Positions 1 to 12,291 of a stretch of 64,000 nt of DNA are shown piece after piece. Source of the stretch: Platerodrilus igneus (lineage: Eukaryota; Arthropoda; Insecta; Coleoptera; Lycidae); contig JARFIW010001452.1 in NCBI GenBank assembly GCA_036346225.1, positions 1,550,001 to 1,614,000 of the forward strand. Direction: 5' to 3'. The stretch's first letter is position 1, and every line of letters starts with the position of its first letter. The notes under the pieces are model-generated. The model saw nothing but the letters and a program-made list of their open reading frames with translations, ran no database searches and was not told where the DNA came from. The translations under genes and the position numbers were made by a program.

Positions 1-29
1 CATTACACATCTTAAGTCTTTGGAGCTGA

Positions 30-1319
30 TTTACGAAATTAAGTGTAAAAAACATCACCCCCGCCTCTAATCAAAATGATAGACGATTGCAACTTAAGGC
101 CATTTTAGCCCAGGAAACAAAAGGCCTATCTATTTCCAAAAAAATTGTTTCCGATTTAACTCAAAATGTATCTGAAATCAAACAGTCCCTTGAGGATATA
201 ACTAATATAATAAACAAAATGGACCCCGGCCCAAGCGAGATTAAATTAAAATGTTTAGTTTCACGTATCATTCATCTTAAACAGCGTATAGAATTATTGT
301 GCTTATATGACAATGAACAAGCGAACCAAGCTAAACAAACTTTTCTATCAGATATCTTATTACTTGAAGGGATACATCTTGAGAGACTCAATCCAAACGC
401 AGACACAGATATATCTCTACCGTTATCAAATCTCGTAATTGCCCAAGCTCAACCATTAGAGAAATCTATACCTGTTTATAAATGGGGTTTAACTTTTCAA
501 GGTTTTGACCCTCAAATCTCTTTAATGTCTTTTCTCGACAGAATTAACGATTTCAGAATTTCTCGAAAATGTACCGACCAGGATTTATTTGTTTCAGCGG
601 GTGAATTGTTTTTCGATTCTGCGTTAATCTGGTACCGTAACATTAGGGATCAAATTTCTACCTGGGAGAAGTTAGCTGCATGTTTAAAACGAGACTTCCT
701 ACCGCATGGTTATATTACTGACCTTTGAAGAGAAATACGAAATCGAACCCAAGGACCTGACAAAAATGTTATTTCCTTTATTACCTCAATAGAAGCTTTC
801 TATAGTAGACTTGATAATAAACCTTCAGAATCTGAAATTATCGATCAGTTACGTAGAAATTTAAATCCTTATTTTTCCGAACGTCTAGCGTTACAACACA
901 TTTCTTCCTTAGCTCACTTCAAAGATTTATGTCGTTCGCTTCAAGAAGTAAAGCTGCGAATTGATAAATACCGCCCCCCTCCAGGAAAACAATCTGGCCT
1001 TTTAGAAACCAATTTAGCGTGTCAAGTTCAAACTTCTCATAAAGCATCTACCCTTAATGTTCCTTCTACCGCAACAAATAACTCACTTACCTGTTGGAAC
1101 TGTAAGAGAAGTGGACATAACTACAATGTTTGCACATACCCCAAAAAAATTTTTTGTTATGGTTGTGGTCGTGCTAATATCTACAAATCTAACTGTACGA
1201 ATTGCAATCCTAACGTATCGGGAAACCCTCGTCGAGATATTCCTACTCAGGGCGTGAATATCTCATGGAATCAAAATCGTCCTCAACACCAATCATTCAA
1301 CGGACCCAGACGTCAATAA
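30..1319 (+). pseudogene. gag: Ty3/gypsy Gag, one internal stop
   Basis: Gag would package element RNA in virus-like particles. One frame runs from about base 30 to the stop at 1317-1319, broken only by a TGA at 726-728. A capsid-like region (about 480-960) resembles the Retrotrans_gag domain. Near the C terminus, bases 1092-1133 encode a CCHC zinc knuckle, CWNCKRSGHNYNVC, followed by a second cysteine cluster (CYGC...CTNC). The extreme N terminus (bases 1-50) seems to continue upstream in a different frame, suggesting a small indel near 45-50. The start codon is not determined; the first in-frame initiator-like codon is at 87. Family assignment is firm, but translatability would need readthrough of the internal stop. 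Confidence 0.85.
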
Positions 1320-2545
1320 ACTTAAACCATATAACTACCTCTAACGCTGTACCGTTATTAAATTTATCTAACAATAATATCGCCACTGTCAATGTACAAA
1401 ATGCCTTACCTTCATTAGAAAAATCATGTTATACTACTCCGTCAGAGTGGTCTAATTGGCTACAAACCGTTAATTCCTTTTATCATAAAAAGTCTGCCGC
1501 TTTACAACTTGTTAAGAAACCCTTTAATAACCGTCCACACTTACCAATCTCGATTGGTTCCTTAAATGTAATAGCTTTATTGGACACAGGTTCTTCACGC
1601 TCTCTTATAAACAACGAAGGTCTACAACAACTATCTAAACAAAATATTAAAATTCAAATTGTCCCCGAAAAAACTTCTATAAATTTAGCTGACGATAATC
1701 AAATATATGTAACGGGTTCCCTTAAATTAAAAATTCGAGTAGAATCAGTTGAACGTGAGGTTCCATTTTTGATTGTACCTACATTATCTTATCCTTTCCT
1801 ACTAGGTGTGGACTTTTGCAAACTTTTTAATTTGTCGCTTTACTTCCAAGATTTTTCGTGGCAAACCTCTCTTAAAACGAACTCTTGTGCATCTACAGGA
1901 ATATCTAATAAAATTTCTCTTACTGATTCTCAAAATGTAATTCTTAACTCTACAATTGACAAATTTCGCAAACTTAATACCTCTGAACTTGGTTGCGTTA
2001 CTACTGCAACACATGTTATCTCTACAGGTGATGCCCTCCCTTTTAAGCAACGTCAATATCCGTTATCGCCTGCATTACAAAAGCATTTACATGCTGAAAT
2101 AGATAAAATGTTAGAATCTGGTGTTATCTCTCCCTCAAATTCACCCTGGACGTCTCCCGTATTATTAGTTCGTAAGAAGAATGACGAATAGCGTGTCTGT
2201 TTTGATGGCAGAAAGTTGAATTCCGTGACTGTTTCTGACGCTTATCCTTTACCAAGAACTGACTCTATTTTAAGCCGGCTTCGAAACGCAAAATCGAATA
2301 TAATTTTTTGCCATTTGGTTTTGGTAACGCACCACAAACCCTACAACGTACTATGGATCAAACGTTAGGTCCTATCTTACATCAGGAACATGCCTTTGTA
2401 TTTTGGATGATATTTTAGTTATCTCAAGTTCCTTTGATGAACATATCGCCACATTGAATGAAGTGGCAGAACCATTACATAATAAAACGTTTCACTATAA
2501 AAATATAAATAAGTTTTGACTGGAGGGTGATATAAAATTTCTGTA
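1265..2545 (+). pseudogene. pol: Ty3/gypsy Pol: protease and truncated reverse transcriptase
   Basis: This frame is -1 relative to gag and overlaps it by at least 55 nt, the usual arrangement for frameshift expression of Pol. The retroviral-type aspartic protease is shown by LLDTGSSRSLIN (catalytic Asp at 1583-1585). The RT N terminus follows, with ISPSNSPWTSPVLLVRKK ending in a TAG at 2189-2191 where the family normally has Trp. Beyond the stop, RVCFDGRKLNSVT (2192 on) is still in frame. A deletion near 2285-2310 removes the segment with the first catalytic Asp (DLKSGY-type). The LDDIL motif near 2400-2420 is out of frame. The enzyme is therefore dead. Confidence 0.85.
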
Positions 2546-3480
2546 ACAAATTCACATCAGCGTGATAAATCCTATGAGAAGAAACACCCATCGCATGTTC
2601 GAAAACAAAAAATTACAATTTGTTGTACAGTATTTTGAATAATGCTTAAGAAACAAAAAGCGTTACATAAATTACAACCTTCCTGCAGATAATAATCTAA
2701 ACACAATTCAATATCTTCAAGAGAATCCATCCTATCGTTTATTCTAAAGCCGTTCAAATTGCAAAGTGAGCAACGTTTCACGTCTTATACGATCTTTCGT
2801 AAAACTTATGCATTATTGGCATTATTCATGAGCTTTAAACAACTTTAGCATGTCAATTTCTTTTCTTCCTGGGGAAATAATGTTTTCGCGTAGGTATTAC
2901 ACAAAGCTGTTTTCAGTTTTATTCCTTTTTTATCCGCATGCTTTTTTGGCTTATTATAAATTTAATTAAAGAGAGCTGCTTCTAAATAAAAAGTTGTTTC
3001 TCAGCCATTCTTAAAAGGTTCTATAAAGTTGAAGTACGCGGTGGTAAAGTTAAGAAAATGGGATTCATTAGTATCCTTAATTTTAATAGTTATGCTCTTA
3101 GAGGTGGCTGAGTTAATTTGCAAATTTCCAAGCTGAGCCCACCAGACATATTTTCGAAAAGTTTGTAAATAAGTATTTTTATTACACAGAGGAACAATAA
3201 ATAAAACAGAAAGTGGTTGACTTTTTTGTAGCTATATATAAGAGCGACGAAATCTAGTGGCATGGTTATTTTATAGTTTATTTATAATAAGTGAATTTAA
3301 TCAAACAAGGCAACACATAACAATAAAGTAAAGATTTAAATTGAACTATTCTATAACAAATAAAGAGTTTACAATCCTAACACACCGTCGATCTAAGGGC
3401 CTTTCGTAAGTTGTAATTGGTTTTGTTTCCTTGTTCCAGTCATCCATAATGTTTTATTATTTAATTTCAGGCTTTTATTA
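2546..3480. other. AT-rich spacer, no recognised feature
   Basis: No coding similarity or structured repeat is recognised between the end of the gypsy relic and the mariner element. Confidence 0.5.
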
Positions 3481-3482
3481 TA

Positions 3483-4629
3483 TTAGGTTTGCAAAAAAGT
3501 TCTGAGCTTTTTCTTGCAAAATTTATTTAAAAACAAACAAAAAGATATTAATCAACGAAATATTCCCCCTTTGCATCGATAACCTTTTGCTATCTTTCGG
3601 GCAGCTTGCAAAATCCCTGATAATAGAAACTCACTGGCTTCGAAGCGATAAAGTCATCAATGCATTTTCGTACCTCTTCAAGTGTCACAAAGTGTGTATC
3701 AGCCAAGTGATGTTGCAGCGAACGGAATAGGTAATAGTCGGAAGGCGCCATGTCTTGGATATACGCCGCATGCGGGAGAAGTTCCCAGCCTAACGGAAAG
3801 ATATGGTTCCTGAGTCACTTTCGGAACATGTGGCCGGGCATTGTCATGAAGCAGTATCACTTTACGACGTCCTTTGCCAGTAAATGGCCTCTTTTCTGCA
3901 GACGCATCGTTCAAATTGGTCAATTGTTGCTGATAGCGATCTGCCGTAATTGTTTCACCCGTCTGTAACAACTCGTAATACAATACACCTTTCCAATCTC
4001 ACCAAATGTAGAGCAAAACTTTCTTGCCGTGGATATTGGGCTTTTGAGTCGATGTCGAAGATTGACCAGGGTCAACCCATGATTTTACGTTTCCGGTTAA
4101 TATAAACTATCCACTTTTCGTTGCTTGTAATAATTTGGTGCAGAAAATCCTTTTTCCGGACGTTACGCAATTTTGTGTTGACGGTGGACTCACGCCGTCG
4201 ATTTTGTTGTCTTCGGACAGTGCATGCGAATACCTGCATCTGCCTTTCTCTGAACTTTTTCCATTGCATGTAAACGTGTGGAAATGGCTTGCTGAAATCT
4301 CCTTGGCGAAATTTTTGATACCACCTTTTGCACGTAGCATGACTTACAGCCTTCTCTCCATATGCAGCACAAATCATTTCAGTAGCTTCAGCATTTTTCT
4401 TCAGATGAAACGCGAAGTGGATGGAAAATCGAATATGCTCTATTGTTATTGCCATCGTGAACACTACTGATTTTGCAGGTTATGTGCATCAAACGTCAAA
4501 CCGCATAATATTTTCAAAAACCAAATGTCAACGTTGTAAAACCGTAAAAGAACGGGAAAACCTGATGAATTTTAAATTGTGGTTTCGGTTGTATGAAATC
4601 TAAGGCTCAGAACTTTTTTGTACACCAAA
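3483..4629 (-). mobile_element. mariner-family DNA transposon, decayed
   Basis: Both ends share an inverted repeat around CAAAAAAGTTCTGAGC. The left end reads TTAGGTTTGCAAAAAAG and the right end, reverse complemented, reads TTTGGTGTACAAAAAAG. Each is flanked by TA (about 3481-3482 and 4630-4631), the mariner target duplication. At about 1.15 kb it is shorter than the usual ~1.3 kb because of an internal deletion in the transposase gene. Confidence 0.9.
3548..4464 (-). pseudogene. mariner transposase (broken)
   Basis: The product would have cut and pasted the element at TA sites. The N-terminal helix-turn-helix domain is clear (AEATEMICAAYGEKAVS, TCKRWYQKFRQGDFS). The catalytic core retains LLHDNARPH (second Asp) and, in another frame, MAPSDYYLFRSLQHHL (third Asp), ending EYFVD before a stop at 3548-3550. 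The first catalytic motif, usually GDEKW, reads SNEKW, so the catalytic Asp is replaced by Asn. Several frameshifts separate the segments (near 4075, 3985 and 3800). About 50 residues between the DNA-binding domain and the core are missing. It is a defunct copy. Confidence 0.9.
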
Positions 4630-4631
4630 TA

Positions 4632-5590
4632 TATCTAGTTTGGTCTTCTGTATCGGTGTAATTTATAAGAGATAATTGGTGATACATTAAATATTAATAA
4701 CCCTGGTTCGTCCGTAATACTTCAACTCGAAATGGAATCTGTAGCATTGCTGATTTGAATGTTTGATCGTTGACATAACTTCACTATATTTTCCTAATTC
4801 AATCAAACTCCATAGGGAAATACAGTTCTCCTCTTTCAACTGACGCATGTTAAATTTTGGGCCTGTTATGAAGGAACATTAGTTTCCAAATGAATGCTTT
4901 GAACTAATACGCGAGTGAAGCACAAAGACATGGTGTTTAAAGTCTTTATTTTTGTGATAATAGTTTAACTTTTCTTTTGGTCAACAAACGTTGTGTGAAC
5001 AAATCTTGTGTCACTAGTGTTCTATTTTTAATATCAGATTATACACCTCCTTTAGTCACAGTTAACGAACATCAAATAGGGCGTTGCATACTAGTTTCTT
5101 AGTATAACTGAATTTTTGGTTAGTGATGAACGAACGCGACACCAGTCCAGGTCACGGTCTCGAACTCGGTCTCGGATTCGACTCGAGACTCTCCGTTTGG
5201 TCTCGGTCTCAAATTTTCTAGCTCATCTTGTACTGCCGTGTAGTGAATTTATTACTAATACAAATTTTACTCAAAAAGAGGAAAATGGTTCACCAATTCG
5301 ATTTCTTAAATCCTAAGTAAATAAATCTCAAAAGCAATTCTTTTGCGTTTCGATGGTTGAAATCAAAATGCTTCAAATTTTTTATCTTGTTGCTCGTAGG
5401 ACGAGCTGGCCAGTAAGAAAAGAACGAAATAACTATCGGAATGCTTGCCCGGATTACAAAGTAACAAAGCAATTGACCTAAAAATAAAAGAATACGAATT
5501 TAGCGAATTCTGACAGCAATAGGGAGGTCTATAGAACCAGAAAAATATAACACACGGCACATTCGCCTTTTGTAGAAAATCGACCAACGT
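4632..5590. other. AT-rich spacer with a short GGTCTCG-rich patch
   Basis: Nothing recognisable except 5135-5215, a small cluster of repeated GGTCTCG/GAGAC motifs on both strands. It resembles the subterminal repeats of hAT elements, but a matching second end was not found. Confidence 0.3.
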
Positions 5591-6407
5591 TAGATAATTC
5601 AATACATAATTTGACTGTATCTGAAAATCCCCATTTATCAACCTACCAATTAGCGACCAACCTCAATATTTCACAGTCGTCGGACGTTTCAATGTTAAAA
5701 AGTGAAAAGTTTAAACCTTATAAGGCACACCTTGTACACGAGTTGACGAAAGATGGTTTTGATAAGAAACAACAATTTTGTAAAGATATGTCAAATATTT
5801 GCAATAAAAATGAAAATTTTGTCAACTATAGTCTTTTCTCTGACAAAGCTACATTTTGTCTTACCGGTAAAGTAAACAGACAAAACTGCAGATACTTGTC
5901 AACTGAAAATCCGTTTTGATTTTTGGAGCACCATACGCAGTATCCCCAAAAGATGAATGTTTGGGTTGGTATTTTAGGGGGTCATACTATCGGTCCCTTT
6001 TTTATCAATAGCAATTTAACTTCGGCTCTGTATTTGCAGTTACTGCAAAATGAAATTATACCTGCTTGTGCTCTATCCACATGAAAACAACGAACAGTTT
6101 CCCAATAACAGAATCTGGTTTCAGCAAGATGGGGCCCCACCACATTATGGTTTAGATGTTCGTCAATATCTGGATAACGTTTTTCCAAACAAATGGATTA
6201 GGAGACGAGGGAGCATTGAGTGACCAGCCAGTTCGCTTGACTTTAGATTTTTTTCTTTGGGGAGACGTAAAAAACAAGGTTTTCAAAGATAGGCCCGATG
6301 ACATCGAAGATTCAAAAATCCGAATTACCAGAACGATACAGGAAATTCCCCATGAATTTTGTAAATCGATTGAGTCATGGTCAAATTACAAATGGAGAAC
6401 AATTTGA
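5590..6407 (+). pseudogene. IS630-like Tc1/mariner transposase (broken)
   Basis: A DDE transposase of the IS630/Tc1-mariner superfamily, of the type common in insect genomes. The first Asp motif is FSDKATFCLTGKVNRQNCRY (about 5830-5890). MNVWVGILGG follows at about 5950. The second Asp motif is QQDGAPPHYG (about 6123-6152), and the C-terminal LDFFLWGDVKNKVF lies at about 6246-6290. The frame is broken by a stop after 5919, a frameshift near 6080 and one near 6200. Only about 270 residues are recoverable and the N-terminal DNA-binding part is largely missing. Element ends were not located. Inactive relic, family assignment secure. Confidence 0.85.
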
Positions 6408-6409
6408 AC

Positions 6410-8164
6410 ACTTAATTTAATTTACTTAGGTATTAAGTTGTTTTTAATGATAAAAGTGTGAACGATAACTTTATTGCAAATAATTTTGTCTATCTTAGAT
6501 GTACCTATTATTCGTAAATACGTGGACCGGTGTTTTCTTAAATAAACGATACGATAACAAAGAAATTTTTGCCCCCTTTTCTCCAACACTTGAATGAGGT
6601 AAACAAAATTAACCAAAATTTATATAATAACCAAAATATATACAATTTGCAGCTCCACAACCTATATAATATTATTCGCTATTTAGAAAAACCCCTGAAT
6701 CAAAGTAACAATACCCAAACTATGACTCCCTTAAATCAGTTTAGAGCCAGCAAAAATAAATTTATATACTACAGGTAGTACGTTAAACGTTCAATGACCT
6801 TCTTTCCCTTTTACGTAATTTTTACGTATTAAGAAAAACATTTTTATGACCCTTGACATAAATATCTCTGTACATGCAAAATTTAAATGTTCAAAAAAAA
6901 TTAATGCATTAAGCTATTAATAAATTTTATGTCTGACCTGTTGAACTTCTGGTTGTGAATGCGCGTCTTTGCATGGACCCCAATTCTCAAAACTGCCGCT
7001 GTATGCTGTTGACCAGTATCCTTGGATTGTTTTCAGTTAAATTTTCTTGTTGATTTTGTTTGGTAGTACTGCTAGGTTAAACGCCCAGTTTAACATTTAA
7101 TCGTTTACTTAGTTGAATTTAGCTCAATCCTTAATTCAATCCTCAGTTTAATACTTAGTTCAACCCTTTGTTCTATAATTAGTGTAATACTTAGTCAACA
7201 TTTAGTGCGGTGCTTAGATTAATACCTAGTGCTTTAAGTTAATAAAATATTAAACATTATATTTAATTATAATTTTGGGCTTACGTTTTTTAAATGTCAA
7301 CGACGAATTTTTGTTGTATATTTGCACTTGTATTAGTGTTTAAAATTTTTCAATCGCCAACTTTCACTTACATTATTTTTTAATTTGATATTTTAACTTC
7401 GCATGATATCTTAATTCAGACAAGTACAGAGAGTGCCTTTGTTGTATAAAGACTGACCCTTTATCAGCTTGTGTGGTATTTAAAGGTAAGCCTATCACCT
7501 GTTATAATTGGTTTACTCATTTTATCTCGTTGATTGAAGCGTTGCACTTGTCTTATCGTGCAAGCCTTCGGATTTCCATAAAGATACCAGCCTAAATTTT
7601 GTCGCAATGCTTTTGCAAATGACGTTGACCATGATACCTTGAACTTTTTCAAGTCACATTCTTTTATTTGTATAGGAATTTATTACTTAAAATCGCACGT
7701 AGTCAAACGTCTGGTTCCTTATTTTTATTTTCGTAATCTATTGGGTTAGGTGTTGATTTTATATTAAAAGATCACGTAGGCAGATTTTATAATGACGTAA
7801 ATTAAATGCGTTTATTTACTTCCTGCGTTTATAAAACATCTTACTAAATGTGGTTGAATTCTTGAAGTATAAGTTTTATTTCATTGATTAAAGTTAGTAG
7901 TGAGTTTTATACAGTGTGTTTGATATTTGCCTTTTGTATAATTGGCGTACTCTTTATGATAAAAATATTTAATTTTCTTTACTTTGGTGTCGTTTACATG
8001 GAGTATACAACACTTGTAATCCTATATACCCCTAAATAACCTTATTATCAAAGGTGCAGTTTATAATTTAAATAACATTAATATAAGGTTTGCTTTAATC
8101 AATAAAAAAACATTATGTAAGCTGTTAACAAGTCTTTTTGTAAGAACAAGTGTTTTTGTAGAAA

Positions 8165-8167
<3 letters not shown>
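6410..8167. other. AT-rich spacer with degenerate short repeats
   Basis: No gene seen. 7075-7240 is a run of loose repeats of the theme TTAGTTCAAT/TTAGTGTAAT, apparently a decayed minisatellite. Confidence 0.35.

Positions 8168-8203
<36 letters not shown>
8168..8203. repeat. (TA)n microsatellite
   Basis: Uninterrupted alternating TA of about 36 bp. Confidence 0.98.
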
Positions 8204-8206
<3 letters not shown>

Positions 8207-8879
8207 GTGATAAAGGGATCAGGAGAGGTTATTCAAAACCAAATTCTATAGATAAATCACAGCAAGATATAAAAGACCCGAAAAAAATAGAAATTTTCAA
8301 AAATTTATGGTTACACCTTGTATACACGCATACTGCTTTGCCAAGCGAAAATGCAATTTCGTTTATGTAAATAATTACTCTGTATAATATAAAAATATTG
8401 TAAATACAAAGCGATTAATGGGAAGTAACGAAATATATAATTCCGTGTTTTTAAATAATCACTTTAAGATAAATACCAAGCGATTTATATTCACTAACTA
8501 GCATAATAGTACATTGCCCGCTGCATATAAGACATTTGTTCTGTTTAATGTAAGACCTATATCAATCTTGACAAATAATGCTTTAATACCAACTTTTTAT
8601 TACAATTATGAAAATGCAGGTCCTTCTAAATGTGTAAATCCCGCTGATAAAGCAATCAAAGCTTAGATTAATTAGCCTTTGCATAACACAAAAACATTTT
8701 AAATACAACATTGTAACGTATTTTTTTTCTAGTTCACTTCGTTCTTTAAAATAAAAATAAAACAGCTATAATTTAAAATATTTAATTTATAAATTTCCGT
8801 TCAGTAAAAATTAATACATAAAATTAATAATAACATATAGATTGCTATACCTTTATGGTATAAGGTTCGTTACTAAGCT

Positions 8880-10390
8880 TTGTCGAGTTGTCAATTTGTT
8901 CACTTTATTGTTAGCGTTCGAACGGGTAAGCTGCTCTACAAGATAGTGGAGTCAAGATGGTCGTGTGTAGGCACGTGGCCTCTAACAGAGTAAGAAAAAA
9001 GAATAGATAATTGATTGTGATGGAAGCCCCTTTACATCATTAATACAGTTGGTATAAATTAATTAAATGAATTTTCTAATATTTTTTCTCATAGTGCAAT
9101 ATCGTAATACAGTATCTTAAGGCAATATCACATATGGCTACATCTTATATAATATCATAGAATGCAGTTTCATAGAAGGCAATTTCATATAGGTTCCAAA
9201 TTTTGTTGGAGTATTAAATTCAATCAAGCAGAAGTTAGTTTCGTTAAATAATAGTTGTGTTTAGAAGAACTTTGATAATCGATGGTTATGGAAATTTCCG
9301 ACAGCTGAAGTCAAGGTCCTATTTCTTTCGTTCAGAGCAGGATCGTAACACGTGAGTGTTCTTTAGAATTTTATCACTTTGAATATTAATTAAGTTGCAA
9401 TAAGAAAATAGAACATTAAAAATTTTGTAACGTAAAAAGCTTTTAAGGAAACTGCGAACTAAATAACAAAACTATTGTTTGTCAGAATGTTTGCACGTGC
9501 ACACAAAGTGTACATTTAAAAAGTTGTGAATGACATTTTATGTCAGATATATAAAAAACATAGATTCAGTTGTCCTATTTAGACCTCGCATGTCGTCTTA
9601 CGTTAATTTAAAGTATGTTTGAATATTTTGAGGTCATGAACTTTGATTTTTAATCGACATGTGGAATTCGAGTATTAACTGTTAAATAAAAGTAGCTTAA
9701 TGTAACTATATAATATTTTATCAACGCTTTGATAATTAAATTTTACTGTGAGGGTCGAAGAAGTACTTCATTGGCTTAAAGAAAATTATGTATTATGAGT
9801 AACTTAGAAAATTTCAAGTCAGCATATTTAAATTTTGTAGAAAGATCCATTCAGAGATCTTTAGATTATTAAATACAATTCTTTACTAGTATATTTCTGT
9901 TCCATACAAATTATTAAGAGAAAATTTTATAAAGATACGAATTTAAATATTATAGTAACATGAATCCAGAAATTTATTCAAATAGAATCTATTTTGTTTT
10001 TGAATGACTTTTTATTATTTAGAATTCAAGTAAAAAATTACAAGTCATCCCCGATTAGAAATTTTGTGTAATGAAAACAAATTCCCTGGGTGTATATTTT
10101 CGAAGCCTAAACTCTATTATTTTATTTTTGGCAAATATTTTTGAGGACACAAATGGTGTTCATGTTGTACCTTTGTTTGTTCACAGGTCAAGCCGAGACA
10201 TCTGTATGACATCTGGTGTTTGAGGCTTTGTTAAGTGTGTTTAAAAGAGTGAAATTCAGGTTTTATGGCTATGTTAGTGGTGTTGACATAAGGTTTCCGC
10301 ATTGCCCTAATACAAGCACAGTTAAATTTTGTTGGTTATAGTATTGAAAAATACGGTGGCGCTCATTAAATATATTTTTGGTTTTTTGAC
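8880..10390. repeat. Diverged paralogue of 56160-57720, non-coding
   Basis: Several short anchors occur in the same order and at nearly the same spacing as at 56-57.7 kb: TACAAGATAGT (8939 vs 56223), a patch of short repeats (about 9105 vs 56395), a GATC...GTGAG stretch (about 9337 vs 56708), AGGACACAAATGGTGTTC (10147 vs 57522), TTGTTAAG, and GGTGGCGC (10352 vs 57690). The last segment is preceded by splice-acceptor-like pyrimidine tracts ending in CAG. No long frame is present. It could be an old dispersed element or duplicated untranslated exons. Confidence 0.4.
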
Positions 10391-10579
10391 AACCCATGAC
10401 CCAAGCTCATGATCTATCCAGAGCTAACACTCGACTAGCCGTTTATGTCTTAAGAGTTTTTCTTTATCTCAAGCCATTCTCCATCCAACTTTACCTTGGG
10501 CTTACATTAATAAGAAGAAATTCTCGACCTTGTGATATCAGATTAGGGTTTAAAAAATTTAAAGGTGTAATTTATTAGC

Positions 10580-11159
10580 TGATAGTCACGAAGATAAATA
10601 AAAACAATAAAAAAGAAGTTAGAAATATTTTTTTTATAACAACATCTTTTCGAATTTTCGAGAAGAATTAAGAAGGAATGCGTCATATGTACTTGGAACT
10701 ATGCAAATATCTAAATAAAAATAAATATTTCGAAGGAATATTGAAAACCTATAAAAATAAATAAGAATTATCTATTAGATTTCGCAATTATTGCAAGAGA
10801 AATACGATGCGACCAGTAAACTTATGTTAGACGGTGACGGACAGCGCACGTTACTAATAACTGATTCGATATAATAAGGTAATAAAACTAGGAATTTTGA
10901 GGAACTTGCAACAGGTGGTTGTGTAGCCTTTGGAATTGAAATCCGTACGGAGCTAGATAGCTCTAGAAAAGAGATAATTCTGTATATAAACGGGAACTTC
11001 TATTAAAGAAGAATCAATTGATAAATTCGCGTCAACCAAGCAATATGTAAAAAAATTCGATTGAATTCATTTAAGTCGCAAAGATGTTCTTTCCAAGTAC
11101 GCCGTACGTATACTGTAACTAATTATTAAGCTGCAACAGCGAATAAAGTTGATTATAAA
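10580..11159. other. AT-rich spacer
   Basis: No recognisable feature. Confidence 0.4.
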
Positions 11160-11640
11160 GCTAAAATAACCTGCAGATGGTCATCCATTCTCTATTCGTA
11201 ATACTTTAAAAAATTCTTATTTAAAATAAATTTATGTTAGACAAAAGTCAATTTATATGATTAACTTAAAGCTTTATAATACAAATGAGTAGCATTTATA
11301 TAGAAAATATTTGCATTCACGGTAAAATGTGTATTTTTAATACACATTAAACTTAAAACGTTTCGTATTTAACAAGATTGATATAGTTCCTACACTAAAT
11401 AAAACGAAAGTTTTATATGCAACTGGAAATGTATTTTTCTATGATAATTAATAGCTATGTTTTTACGCTTGAAATTGATTGATTTTCATAAACCATAAAG
11501 TCCGCATTAAAAGCGTTTTTACATTATTTTCTAACGATTAATTGTTTTTACTTATACTGGATACATTATTTGCTATGTATTTACAATACATTCTCTGGGT
11601 GATTATTTATACATGTGGAACTCGCGAATTTTTGCTGGCG
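11160..11640. repeat. Dispersed repeat, copy 1 (pair with 17360-17840)
   Basis: Collinear stretches shared with 17360-17840 include AGAAAATATTTGC and ATTTGCTATGTATTTACAAT. Both copies are in the same orientation with many substitutions. Coding capacity is absent; type unknown. Confidence 0.55.
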
Positions 11641-11792
11641 AAATTAAATGTTCAAACGATAATAATGGCCTTTTGTCCTTTTTTATATTAATTTCGTGAG
11701 CAAAAAATTCAGGATTTACATAATTTAAGAGCAAATAAATCAAGCTACATGATTATGAAATTATAATAGAAGCAACTAATTTTTTAAAAGCA

Positions 11793-11926
11793 CTTAATAT
11801 TAAGTTATCTAGCCACTTGTAACTTTTTACAGATATAGCAAAAAAATTGATTTTATCAGCAAAAAAAAAGCAAATAATTATCAAATAATTCCTATATATA
11901 TTTTGATGTATTTTGATAATTTGGGA
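11793..11926 (+). repeat. Direct repeat, copy 1
   Basis: About 134 bp, containing TTATCTAGCCACTTGTA, then AGATATAGCAAAAAAATTGA and CCTATATATATTTTGATGT. Repeated at 12158-12291 with roughly 90% identity by eye. Confidence 0.8.
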
Positions 11927-12157
11927 GTTGCATATTTTAAGAGTAAATAATTCATAAAACGTATGAATTTGTTAGTCATGCTTGCAATTAATTTCTTTAA
12001 TGTACTTTCCTCTTCTAGATATTGATATTTATTTTATTATTTAAAAATTTGATTTTTTTTCTTTTGGAAATCGTAGCAAAAAAATAGCAAATAATTTATA
12101 ATTTGTTAATTTTTATATTTTATTTTGTGTAGGTATTTTTTTTAATTGGCTAGATAG

Positions 12158-12291
12158 CCTAATATTAAGCTATCTAGCCACTTGTACCTTTTTTTCAGAT
12201 ATAGCAAAAAAATTGATTTTATCACCAAAAAAAGCAAATAGTTAGCAAATAATTCCTATATATATTTTGATGTGTTCTGATAATTTGGCTC
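12158..12291 (+). repeat. Direct repeat, copy 2
   Basis: Second copy of the 11793-11926 unit, same orientation, 365 bp downstream. The spacer contains a further partial piece (ATAGCAAAAAAATAGCAAAT near 12070). Could be a pair of short LTR-like ends or an old tandem array. Confidence 0.8.

Larger units (their letters stand above)
1..2545 (+). mobile_element. Ty3/gypsy LTR retrotransposon remnant (gag, protease, part of RT)
   Basis: The order Gag, zinc knuckle, aspartic protease, reverse transcriptase is that of a Ty3/gypsy pol. No LTR is visible inside the window on the left, so the 5' LTR and leader lie upstream of base 1. On the right, homology fades at about 2545, inside the RT. RNase H, integrase and 3' LTR are absent, so the copy is 3'-deleted. 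The gag and pol frames remain nearly open. Confidence 0.9.

Noticed and set aside
5135..5215. hAT terminus suggested by GGTCTCG repeats
   Set aside because: No second end or target duplication found within several kilobases.
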